Source of the DNA: an uncultured Bifidobacterium sp. | GTDB taxonomy: Bacteria; Actinomycetota; Actinomycetes; Actinomycetales; Bifidobacteriaceae | NCBI GenBank assembly: GCA_937874315.1 | Contig: CALNAE010000110.1 | Location: 1 to 23,800 of the forward strand | Direction of reading: 5' to 3' | DNA: 23,800 bases | In this document: piece after piece, positions 14,769 through 21,838 of the stretch | How the letters are laid out: every line of letters begins with the position of its first letter | Position numbering within the stretch: the first letter of the stretch is position 1 | Program-made: the position numbers and the translations under genes | The notes under the pieces: generated by a model | Database searches by the model: none | Seen by the model: the letters and a program-made list of their open reading frames with translations, nothing else | What the model was told of the DNA's origin: nothing

Positions 14769-17739
14769 ATCCGCGCAATCATCAGTTTCACAGTCAGCAG
14801 TTTCACAATCAGCGGCGCCTACCGCATTCCTGTCGGACGATGCGGCGGCCCAGTCGCCGTTCACGCGTCCTGCGACTTCGCCGGGGCATCAGGATGACGT
14901 CTCGACGCCACGTCGCAAACGAGGCGGTCGGCGTGTGGTGCGCGGAGCCGGTGCCGCCGGTGCCGCACTGCAGTTGCAGGTGGAGGACCGTCCGGAGATA
15001 TTCGAGGAGCCACGCAACTCCGACGCGTCCTCAGATGAAGCGCGCCACGGTGGCAAGCGGTCGTCTGCCGACTCTGTCGATTCCACCGATTCCACCGATT
15101 CCACCGATTCCACCGAATCCACCGAATCGACCGGCTCTCGGTCCGCGGGTGGCAAACGCGCCGGCCGTTCGACCCGTACGACGAGTAGATCCGGCGGTTC
15201 ACGGCATGCGGCGTCGTCTTCCCGCTCCCGAAGGGCCACTGTCGATTCGGACGCAGACGCGGCGCTCGCCGTCGAACAGCTTCCCGCCGCTCATACGGTC
15301 GAACGCGGCTCCCGGCCGATGGCTTCGTTGCTGTTTCAGGAGCCGGTGCTTCCGGTTCCCGATTCCGAGACTCGACGTGACGGCGTCGAGAACGACGGAC
15401 AGTCCGGCGATGGGCGAGATGACGATGCGCAGGATCAGGAACCGGCCCGTCCCTCCAAACGTGGGCGGTCTCGCCGTGCGCGCAACGACGACGAGAATGA
15501 AATGGATCGGCCGGCGGCGCGCGGACGGCGCGGACGGCGTGATAACCGGGACGACGTTCACGACCATGACGAAGACGAGCGTGAACATGGGCGTGCGGAT
15601 GCGGATGAAGGTTTCGAGGAGCCCGATGAGCGACCGCTTCGAGTCCGGCGCAGGGGTGGAACACGTCATGAGCAGATGCAGGACAGGCGTGAGACGAATG
15701 ACACCCGTGACGAGGACGATAATCGTACGTCGGACGACCGTCGCAACGACGATGAGGAGGACGGCAACGAACGCGGCTCCCGTTCTCGCAGACTCAACGC
15801 CCAGGAGCGTAGGGCGGCCAGCGAGGTGGAGCGCATCGAGGAGGACCTCGAGTCCGATGACATCACCTATGCGCCGATCGACGACGAGGACTCCCAGGAT
15901 AAGTCGACCCGTTCTCGCCGCAGGCGCCGCAGCCGCATAGAGCGCGTGGAGTCGCATGACGATGACGAACGTGTCTCCGACGACCGTGACAGTGAGCGCG
16001 AGAGCAGACCTTCTTCACGTCGCCGGCATCAGGATGAGGAGGAAAGCGGCACGCTGACCCGTCGCCGTCGTCGTCGCCGTTCGCAGCACGGTTCCGAAGA
16101 CTCCGAGGATTCGGGGCGTCGTTCGCGCAAACAGCAGTACATCGACGAGATAACCGATGTCGAGGGATCCACGAGACTCGAGGCCAAGAAGCAGCGTCGT
16201 CGCGACAATCGCCGTGAACGTAGCCGTCAGAGCCAGCTCGTCGAGCAGGATTTCCTCGCCCGCCGCGAACAGGTGGACCGGCTTATGGTGGTGCGCGGGC
16301 GTGAACGGCATACGCAGATCTCCGTGATCGAAGACAACGTTCTCGTCGAACACTATGTTTCCGATATCCAGGAAGTGGCGACCGTCGGCAATATCTATCT
16401 TGGTCGAGTGCAGAACGTGCTTCCCAGCATGGAAGCGGCCTTCGTCGACATCGGCCAGCCGCGCAATGGCGTGCTGTACGCCGGTGAGGTGAATTGGGAC
16501 TCCACTCGGTTGGAGGGCCAGCCGCGTCGCATCGAACTCGCATTCAGATCCGGTGATCCGGTGTTGGTGCAGGTCACGAAGGACCCGATCGGGCATAAGG
16601 GGGCGCGACTGACCTCCCAGGTCACGCTGGCCGGCCGCTTCCTGGTACTGGTGCCGTCGGGTGGCATGACGGGCGTCAGTCGCAAGCTTTCCGAGCGCGA
16701 ACGCGCTCGGCTCAAGTCGATCGTCTCCAAGATCGCGCCGAAGGATATGGGCATCATCATCCGTACGGCCGCCGAGGGGGCCTCCGACGAGGCCATCTCC
16801 AAGGATCTTGACAACATCATGCACCAGTGGGAGCGCGTCGTCGCCAAGCGCGAGGAATTCCGCCATGGCAAGCGCCCCAAGCTGTTGCAAGGCGAGCCCG
16901 ACGTCGCCATCCGCGTGGTGCGTGACATCTTCAACGACGATTTCTCCAAACTCATCGTCGAGGGGGACAAGGTCTACGACCGTATCGAGGAATATCTCGA
17001 CACCATGGCGCCGGATCTGCGCGACAAGCTGGAGCGTTGGGATCCCGCCGAGCATGAGGGCAAGGATGTCTTCGACAAATGGCAGATCGACAGCCAGCTG
17101 CGCAAGGGCATGGAACGCCAGGTGTATCTGCCTTCCGGCGGCTCGATCGTCATCGACCGCACCGAGGCCATGACGACCATCGACGTGAACACGGGCCGTT
17201 TCATCGGCCGCGGCAAGTCCCTGGAGGAAACCGTGACCCGGTGCAACCTCGAGGCGGCCGAGGAGATCGCGCGCCAGCTGAGGCTGCGTGACATCGGCGG
17301 CATGGTCATGATCGATTTCGTCGACATGGTGATGCCCGCGAACCGTGATCTGGTGCTGCGCCGTCTGGTCGAATGCCTCGCCCGCGACAGGACGAAGCAT
17401 CAGGTGGCCGAGGTGACATCCCTCGGTCTGGTGCAGATGACGCGTAAGCGGATCGGGCAGGGGCTGGTCGAGGCGTTCTCCGAAGAGTGCCCGACGTGCA
17501 AGGGCCGTGGTTTCATCGTGCACGACGAACCGACCGTGTCCGCCGACTACGATGATCCCTACGCCATGCGCGGCGGCGATCCGTTCGTGAAGACCAACAA
17601 GCACGGACACGGTGCCGTCGAGGTGTCGGCGCCACAAGGGTCGAGCCCGGACGTCAAGGCGAAACTCGCGCAGATCGCCGCTGCCGCCGTAGCCGCCAAT
17701 GATCCCGACGATCCGGATTCGGATTCGGATTCCGACTGA
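14734..17739 (+). CDS. rne: Ribonuclease E/G with long disordered N-terminal extension
   Basis: Endoribonuclease for mRNA decay and rRNA/tRNA processing, 1001 residues. Residues 1 to about 500 are highly charged and low in complexity, with Ser/Asp/Arg-rich runs such as RSRRRRRSR and RRRRRRRS. The catalytic core follows: an S1-like RNA-binding domain (about 545-630, GNIYLGRVQNVLP), the RNase H-like/DNase I-like core with Asp817 in TTIDVNTGRF and Asp861 in MVMIDFVDM, and the Zn-link CPTC (Cys919, Cys922). The 44- and 58-residue spacings match E. coli RNase E closely. The C-terminal tail is short and ends in a DPDDPDSDSDSD acidic stretch. Having the disordered part N-terminal is known in actinobacteria. 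Start GTG 14734 has AGGAG (14725-14729) 4 bases upstream; TGA 14698 blocks any longer frame. Confidence 0.95.
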   Translation: MPRTNQQDSQDESAQSSVSQSAVSQSAAPTAFLSDDAAAQSPFTRPATSPGHQDDVSTPRRKRGGRRVVRGAGAAGAALQLQVEDRPEIFEEPRNSDASSDEARHGGKRSSADSVDSTDSTDSTDSTESTESTGSRSAGGKRAGRSTRTTSRSGGSRHAASSSRSRRATVDSDADAALAVEQLPAAHTVERGSRPMASLLFQEPVLPVPDSETRRDGVENDGQSGDGRDDDAQDQEPARPSKRGRSRRARNDDENEMDRPAARGRRGRRDNRDDVHDHDEDEREHGRADADEGFEEPDERPLRVRRRGGTRHEQMQDRRETNDTRDEDDNRTSDDRRNDDEEDGNERGSRSRRLNAQERRAASEVERIEEDLESDDITYAPIDDEDSQDKSTRSRRRRRSRIERVESHDDDERVSDDRDSERESRPSSRRRHQDEEESGTLTRRRRRRRSQHGSEDSEDSGRRSRKQQYIDEITDVEGSTRLEAKKQRRRDNRRERSRQSQLVEQDFLARREQVDRLMVVRGRERHTQISVIEDNVLVEHYVSDIQEVATVGNIYLGRVQNVLPSMEAAFVDIGQPRNGVLYAGEVNWDSTRLEGQPRRIELAFRSGDPVLVQVTKDPIGHKGARLTSQVTLAGRFLVLVPSGGMTGVSRKLSERERARLKSIVSKIAPKDMGIIIRTAAEGASDEAISKDLDNIMHQWERVVAKREEFRHGKRPKLLQGEPDVAIRVVRDIFNDDFSKLIVEGDKVYDRIEEYLDTMAPDLRDKLERWDPAEHEGKDVFDKWQIDSQLRKGMERQVYLPSGGSIVIDRTEAMTTIDVNTGRFIGRGKSLEETVTRCNLEAAEEIARQLRLRDIGGMVMIDFVDMVMPANRDLVLRRLVECLARDRTKHQVAEVTSLGLVQMTRKRIGQGLVEAFSEECPTCKGRGFIVHDEPTVSADYDDPYAMRGGDPFVKTNKHGHGAVEVSAPQGSSPDVKAKLAQIAAAAVAANDPDDPDSDSDSD
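14779..14808 (+). repeat. 15-bp imperfect tandem repeat at the start of rne
   Basis: TCATCAGTTTCACAG (14779-14793) and TCAGCAGTTTCACAA (14794-14808) differ at two positions and encode a repeated SVSQSA/AVSQSA peptide in the disordered N terminus. Confidence 0.7.
15079..15132 (+). repeat. 9-bp tandem repeat in rne encoding a Ser-Thr-Asp/Glu run
   Basis: Four GATTCCACC units are followed by GAATCCACC and GAATCGACC, six in-frame 9-bp units. They encode repeated D-S-T then E-S-T triplets. The four identical copies in a row make copy-number variation between strains likely. Confidence 0.9.
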
Positions 17740-17756
17740 CACGCTTGGTGCCGTAC

Positions 17757-17786
17757 TTGACGGCGGTAGAGGGGTCGGTGTAGCCT
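17757..17786 (+). promoter_or_regulatory. Promoter for rplU-rpmA
   Basis: TTGACG (17757-17762, 5 of 6 to consensus) and TAGCCT (17781-17786) are separated by 18 bases. Transcription would start near 17793, giving a leader of about 66 bases. Confidence 0.6.
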
Positions 17787-17796
17787 AGATAGCTGG

Positions 17797-17828
17797 TGTC
17801 TGGCCGCGATGCTCAACCGTGCCGGACA
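17797..17828 (+). promoter_or_regulatory. Stem-loop in the rplU leader
   Basis: TGTCTGGC (17797-17804) pairs fully with GCCGGACA (17821-17828), with one G-U, around a 16-base loop. It lies between the predicted transcription start and the rplU ribosome binding site, where ribosomal-protein autoregulatory leaders occur. I do not recognise it as the described firmicute L21 leader. Confidence 0.45.
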
Positions 17829-17858
17829 GTAAGCTTTCCAACATAGCAAGGAACGATT

Positions 17859-18167
17859 ATGTACGCGATTGTGAAGGCCGGTGGCCATCAGGAAAAGGTC
17901 GAGGTCGGTGACGTCATCCTGGTCAACCGTCTCGATGCGAAGAAGGGCGATGCCGTGGAATTCCCGGTTGCGCTCGTAGTCGATGGTGCCAAGGTAACGC
18001 TCGGCGCCAAGGATCTGGCGAAGCTCTCGGTCAAGGCCGAGGTGGTCGACGATGAGGCCAAGGGCCCCAAGATCAACATCATGAAGTTCAAGAACAAAAC
18101 CGGCGTGACCCGTCGTAAGGGCCATCGTCAGCCGTTGACCGCCGTCAAGGTGACGGCGATCGCCTGA
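17859..18167 (+). CDS. rplU: 50S ribosomal protein L21
   Basis: A 102-residue ribosomal protein that binds 23S rRNA in the large subunit. It begins MYAIVKAGGHQEKVEVGD and ends with the conserved GVTRRKGHRQPLTAVKVTAI tail, where the basic KNKTG...RRKGHRQ part contacts RNA. Length is normal. AAGGAA (17848-17853) lies 5 bases before the ATG. It is the first gene of an rplU-rpmA unit with its own promoter and a structured leader. L27 follows after 33 bp, without the extra gene found between them in many firmicutes. Confidence 0.98.
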   Translation: MYAIVKAGGHQEKVEVGDVILVNRLDAKKGDAVEFPVALVVDGAKVTLGAKDLAKLSVKAEVVDDEAKGPKINIMKFKNKTGVTRRKGHRQPLTAVKVTAIA

Positions 18168-18200
18168 GCAGGCTCGTCAACAGGACCGAAAGGAACAGAC

Positions 18201-18449
18201 ATGGCACATAAGAAGGGCGCGTCCGCTTCGCGCAACGGTCGCGATTCGGGACCTCAATACCTCGGCGTCAAGAAGTTCGGTGGTGAGGCCGTTATCGCCG
18301 GCAACATCCTCGTTCGTCAGCGTGGCAGCAAGTTCCACGCCGGCGAGAATGTCGGAACCGGTAAGGATCACACGCTGTACGCGTTGTCGGACGGCAGTGT
18401 GAAGTTCGGCGTGCGTCGCGATCGTAAGGTCGTCGACGTCGTCGCCTGA
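18201..18449 (+). CDS. rpmA: 50S ribosomal protein L27
   Basis: An 82-residue ribosomal protein near the peptidyl-transferase centre, whose N-terminal tail helps position tRNA. It begins MAHKKGASASRNGRDS, so it starts directly with the mature-type sequence and lacks the cleaved N-terminal extension seen in many firmicutes. The QYLGVKKFGG and ILVRQRGSKFHAGENVG segments are diagnostic. An AAAGGAAC ribosome binding site lies just upstream of the ATG. An intrinsic terminator follows 18 bases after the stop. Confidence 0.98.
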   Translation: MAHKKGASASRNGRDSGPQYLGVKKFGGEAVIAGNILVRQRGSKFHAGENVGTGKDHTLYALSDGSVKFGVRRDRKVVDVVA

Positions 18450-18467
18450 GTAAAATCGTATGCATTG

Positions 18468-18497
18468 AGGCCGTGCTCGTTAGGGCACGGCCTTTTT
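18468..18497 (+). terminator. Intrinsic terminator after rpmA
   Basis: AGGCCGTGC (18468-18476) and GCACGGCCT (18485-18493) form a perfect 9-bp stem with an 8-base loop, followed by TTTTT (18493-18497). It ends the rplU-rpmA unit and separates it from obgE. Confidence 0.93.
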
Positions 18498-18662
18498 CGT
18501 ATGTGACATATCGAGCTTCGCGGGCTCGCTGGCTCCGGCGCGCGGGCCGTAGGACGATGGTCTGGATTGTTGGGTGGATCGCTGTCGCCCGACTTGTGGA
18601 GAGAGTTCAGGGCGTTCCGGGCATGTCGTGATCGTACGGCACGGCGCAGGGACCCCTGCAAG

Positions 18663-18674
18663 TAGTGTGGAGAC
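18663..18674 (+). promoter_or_regulatory. Probable -10 element for leaderless obgE
   Basis: TAGTGT at 18663-18668 lies 6 bases before the obgE ATG. The GGAGA at 18669-18673 almost touches the ATG and is too close to serve as a Shine-Dalgarno site. Confidence 0.4.
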
Positions 18675-20354
18675 ATGACTGATTTTGTGGATCGCGTGAC
18701 TGTTCACGTCAAGGGCGGCGATGGCGGCAATGGCTCGGCCGGTGTCCGGCGTGAGAAATACAAGCCGCTTGCAGGGCCCAACGGCGGCAATGGCGGCGAC
18801 GGCGGTTCGGTGATTTTCGTGGCCGATCCCAACGCGAACAGCCTGCTGGACTATCGTTTCGTTCCGCACCGCATCGCGGGAAGCGGCACCATGGGTTTGG
18901 GGGACACGAAAGACGGGTCGAAGGGCGGCGACCTGGTGTTGCCGGTGCCCGTCGGCACCGTCGTATTCACCGCCAAAGGCGAACAGGGCGAGCAGAAGAA
19001 GCCGGGTAAGCCGCTGGCTGACCTGACGCATGTCGGTGACCGTTTCGTCGCGGCCGCTGGGGGCATGGGAGGTTTGGGCAACGCCGCGTTGGCCAATAGA
19101 ACCCGTCGGGCACCCGGATTCGCGCTGCTGGGGGAGCCCGGCGAGGAACGCGACGTCGTGCTCGAGCTCAAGTCCATAGCCGATGTGGCCTTGGTGGGAT
19201 TCCCGTCTTCGGGCAAATCCAGTTTGGTTGGTGCGATGAGCTCCGCCAAGCCTAAAATCGCCGACTATCCGTTTACCACGTTGGTACCGAATCTCGGCGT
19301 GGTGGTTGCGGGCGACTACCGGTTCACCATCGCCGATGTGCCTGGCCTGATCCCGGGTGCGTCTGAGGGCAAGGGCCTCGGTCTTGAATTCCTCAGGCAT
19401 ATCGAGCGCACGGAGATCATCGTGCACGTCATCGACTGCGCGACGCTGGAAACGGGCAGGGACCCGGTCGCCGACTACAAGGCGCTGGAGCACGAGCTGT
19501 CGCAATATGCGGATCGGCTTGAGCTGCCGCTGGGCACCATAGCCATCCCCGAGCGTCCGCGTATCATCGTGCTCAACAAGATCGACGTGCCCGAAGCCAA
19601 GGAACTGGCCGACTTCGTCAGGCCCGAATTCGAACGCATGGGGTTGCGTGTCTTCGAGGTCTCCACTGCCTCGCACGAGGGCTTGCCGGAGTTGACGTTT
19701 GCGCTTGGCAAGATGGTGGTCGAACTCAGGGCCGCACTGTTGGATGCGGCGCAGGATGAGGAACGCCGGCGTGTCGTCATCAAGCCGTTGGAACAGCCGT
19801 CGCACCGCCGTCGTCGTGACGACGAGACGGGGAGCAGTCTCGAGTACAGCGTCGAGCGCCGGGGTGGGAACGGTACGGAGCCTTGGTTCATAGTCACCGG
19901 CACGAAACCCGAGCGTTGGGTTATTCAGACCAACTTCGATAACGACGAGGCGGTGGGATATCTGGCGGATCGACTGGCGAAGCTCGGCGTTGAGAATGCG
20001 TTGAGGGCCAAGGGCGCCCGTCCCGGCGACACCGTGCGTATCGGCCGTGGGGACAGGGCGGTCGAGTTCGAATGGGATCCGGCCATCTCGGCCGGTGCCG
20101 AGATGCTCGACGGGGCCCAGCTCGGCGCACGAGGCAAGGATCTGAGACTTGAGGATCAGGATTATCAGGGACACCGCCGCACGAATCAGGAACGGCGCCG
20201 TGACTATCACGAGATGATGGATGCGAAATCCGCCGTCCGCGAGGCGATGAAGGCCGAGCGTAAGGTGGGGCATTGGTCCGACCCAAGCGTCGACGACGAT
20301 CGACACGACGACCAAGGGCTTATCGGCGGGGATCGACACGACGACAATCGATAG
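18675..20354 (+). CDS. obgE: GTPase ObgE/CgtA
   Basis: Essential GTPase linked to 50S ribosome assembly and stress signalling, 559 residues. The glycine-rich Obg fold (1 to about 160) has the KGGDGGNG and GPNGGNGGDGGSV repeats and GMGGLGNA. The G domain has G1 GFPSSGKSS, G2 TTL, G3 DVPGLIPGA, G4 LNKID and G5 STASHEG. An actinobacterial-type C-terminal OCT domain (about 395-475, WFIVTGTKPERWVIQTNFDN) follows, then an unconserved tail of about 80 residues rich in Arg, Asp and His. The terminator upstream and the TANNNT element suggest its own leaderless transcript. Confidence 0.97.
   Translation: MTDFVDRVTVHVKGGDGGNGSAGVRREKYKPLAGPNGGNGGDGGSVIFVADPNANSLLDYRFVPHRIAGSGTMGLGDTKDGSKGGDLVLPVPVGTVVFTAKGEQGEQKKPGKPLADLTHVGDRFVAAAGGMGGLGNAALANRTRRAPGFALLGEPGEERDVVLELKSIADVALVGFPSSGKSSLVGAMSSAKPKIADYPFTTLVPNLGVVVAGDYRFTIADVPGLIPGASEGKGLGLEFLRHIERTEIIVHVIDCATLETGRDPVADYKALEHELSQYADRLELPLGTIAIPERPRIIVLNKIDVPEAKELADFVRPEFERMGLRVFEVSTASHEGLPELTFALGKMVVELRAALLDAAQDEERRRVVIKPLEQPSHRRRRDDETGSSLEYSVERRGGNGTEPWFIVTGTKPERWVIQTNFDNDEAVGYLADRLAKLGVENALRAKGARPGDTVRIGRGDRAVEFEWDPAISAGAEMLDGAQLGARGKDLRLEDQDYQGHRRTNQERRRDYHEMMDAKSAVREAMKAERKVGHWSDPSVDDDRHDDQGLIGGDRHDDNR
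20298..20345 (+). repeat. 15-bp direct repeat at the 3' end of obgE
   Basis: GATCGACACGACGAC occurs at 20298-20312 and 20331-20345, 33 bases apart and in frame, encoding D-R-H-D-D twice in the unconserved tail. Confidence 0.85.
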
Positions 20355-20427
20355 CGCCCGCCGGGGCCACGTGCGCCGCGCTGGTGTCGCCCGGATCGCG
20401 TCGAGCCTTGCCCTGCCTGCGATGTCG

Positions 20428-20457
20428 CATCACACAGTGTTTCATCACATAGTGTTG
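20428..20457. repeat. 15-bp tandem repeat with dyad symmetry upstream of proB
   Basis: CATCACACAGTGTTT (20428-20442) and CATCACATAGTGTTG (20443-20457) differ at two positions. Each contains a small palindrome (ACAC-A-GTGT and CAC-ATA-GTG), an operator-like arrangement. It lies in the 288-bp obgE-proB gap. Confidence 0.7.
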
Positions 20458-20505
20458 CCGCGTTGCGTGAGGCTTTGTTGAGCGAAGCAGTATAGGGAGA
20501 GGCCA

Positions 20506-20560
20506 GTCGGGCGAAGCCACGTCGGGCAAGGACTCGTTGAGTGGGTCGTGTCGGGCAAGA
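20506..20560. repeat. Three GTCGGGC-AAG direct repeats upstream of proB
   Basis: GTCGGGCGAAG (20506), GTCGGGCAAGG (20521) and GTCGGGCAAGA (20550). The last two are part of an imperfect 29-bp tandem duplication that also repeats CGTTGA. Function unknown. Confidence 0.65.
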
Positions 20561-20597
20561 CAGCGTTGAACCGGGTGTGCTCGTGTGGTGCGCGGAC

Positions 20598-20603
20598 TAT
20601 CAT
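20598..20603 (+). promoter_or_regulatory. Possible -10 element for proB
   Basis: TATCAT matches TATAAT at 5 of 6 positions and lies 39 bases before the proB ATG. No convincing -35 is seen at 16-18 bases. Confidence 0.35.
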
Positions 20604-20642
20604 ATGTGCACGGTGGTGGTGAGAAATCAGGGAAGGGTTTTC

Positions 20643-21776
20643 ATGCATACTCCATCTCAGCGTGACGTGCGTTCCAGTATCGCCCAGGCGCGGACCATCG
20701 TGGTCAAGGTCGGTTCGAGCTCGCTGACCACGGCTTCGGGCCGGCTGGATGCCCAACGGCTTCACGCGGTGGTCTGCGCCATCGCGAATACGACGGTGCT
20801 GGGAGCCAGACTGGTTTTGGTTTCTTCGGGTGCCATCGCCGCGGGATTCGGTCAGTTGGGATTCGATGCCCGGCCCACCGACTTGCCTACCCAGCAGGCC
20901 ACGGCTTCCGTCGGCCAGGGGTTGCTGATGGCTCATTACGAATCCGCATTCGGACGTTTCGGCATCCGCGTCGGGCAGATTCTCATCACCGCGGAAGACA
21001 CCGTCAGCGCATCGAAATACCGCAATGCACGCCGGACGCTGAATCGGTTGCTGGAATTGGGCGTGGTCCCCATCGTCAACGAGAACGACGCGCTGGCTAG
21101 CAATGAGATACGCTTCGGCGACAACGATCATCTTTCCGCGTTGATCGCCAACGTCGTGCGTGCCGATGCGCTGGTGCTGCTCACCGATGTGGACGGGCTG
21201 TATTCGGCGCCTCCCTCTCAACCGGATTCGCACCGGATCCCGTATGTTCCCGACGCGCTTCATATTTTGGATGACGTGCGGGTCTCGGGCAGCGTATCGG
21301 GGGTGGGGACCGGCGGCATGGTCACCAAATTGGAAGCTGCCCGGATGGCCGCGGTTTCGGGGATTCCCACGGTGCTGACGTGCGCGAGCAATGCGGGCCC
21401 GGCGCTGATGGGAGACGGCGTGGGCACCGTATTCGCGCCGGTCAGGCAGAGGGGCTCGTCCAGACGGTTATGGATCAAATTCGCGGCGAATCCGCGTGGC
21501 AGCATGACGCTCGATGCCGGTGCGGTAGGCGCGGTGCGCGGTGCGCGCGCCAGTTTGCTCGCGGCCGGGGTGGTCGCCGTGACCGGTGATTTCTCGGCCG
21601 GAGATCCCGTCTGGCTGTGCGACGAATCCGGGAACCACATAGCCAAGGGGCTCAGCGGGTTCGACGCCGAGGAGATTCCTCATATGCTGGGTCGCAACAC
21701 CGCACAGCTGCGGCGCCTGCTGGGGGAGGAATACGCGCATCCGCTGGTCCATCTCGACAATCTCGTGTTGGTGTGA
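20643..21776 (+). CDS. proB: Glutamate 5-kinase
   Basis: Phosphorylates glutamate to glutamyl-5-phosphate, the first step of proline synthesis. The 377-residue protein has an amino-acid kinase domain (about 15-255): VVKVGSSSLT (20-29), VLVSSGAIAAGF, the QATASVGQGLLM segment, NENDAL, LLTDVDGLY and GTGGMVTKLEAA. A C-terminal PUA domain (about 275-370) begins WIKFAANPRGSMTLDAGA. ATG 20643 has GGAAGGG (20631-20637) 5 bases upstream and matches the family start, which rules out earlier in-frame starts. proA is not in the window. The family is usually inhibited by proline. Confidence 0.96.
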   Translation: MHTPSQRDVRSSIAQARTIVVKVGSSSLTTASGRLDAQRLHAVVCAIANTTVLGARLVLVSSGAIAAGFGQLGFDARPTDLPTQQATASVGQGLLMAHYESAFGRFGIRVGQILITAEDTVSASKYRNARRTLNRLLELGVVPIVNENDALASNEIRFGDNDHLSALIANVVRADALVLLTDVDGLYSAPPSQPDSHRIPYVPDALHILDDVRVSGSVSGVGTGGMVTKLEAARMAAVSGIPTVLTCASNAGPALMGDGVGTVFAPVRQRGSSRRLWIKFAANPRGSMTLDAGAVGAVRGARASLLAAGVVAVTGDFSAGDPVWLCDESGNHIAKGLSGFDAEEIPHMLGRNTAQLRRLLGEEYAHPLVHLDNLVLV

Positions 21777-21826
21777 TGGCCGCCGACATGCAACACGCGA
21801 CCGTTTCGGATTTCGCTTCATCCCGC

Positions 21827-21838
21827 TAGATTAGAGGT
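21827..21838 (+). promoter_or_regulatory. Probable -10 element for leaderless aspC-like gene
   Basis: TAGATT at 21827-21832 lies 6 bases before ATG 21839. The AGAGGT between them abuts the ATG and is too close for normal Shine-Dalgarno pairing, though it is better placed for the in-frame ATG at 21845. Confidence 0.4.

Noticed and set aside
14708..15940. A 410-codon + strand frame overlapping the 5' half of rne.
   Set aside because: It is Arg/Pro-rich, out of frame with rne, and ends before the conserved catalytic region; the rne frame continues into a clear RNase E domain.
16015..20339. Long - strand open frames opposite rne (16015-17742) and obgE (18480-20339).
   Set aside because: They are third-position GC shadows of confidently identified genes and show no recognisable protein.
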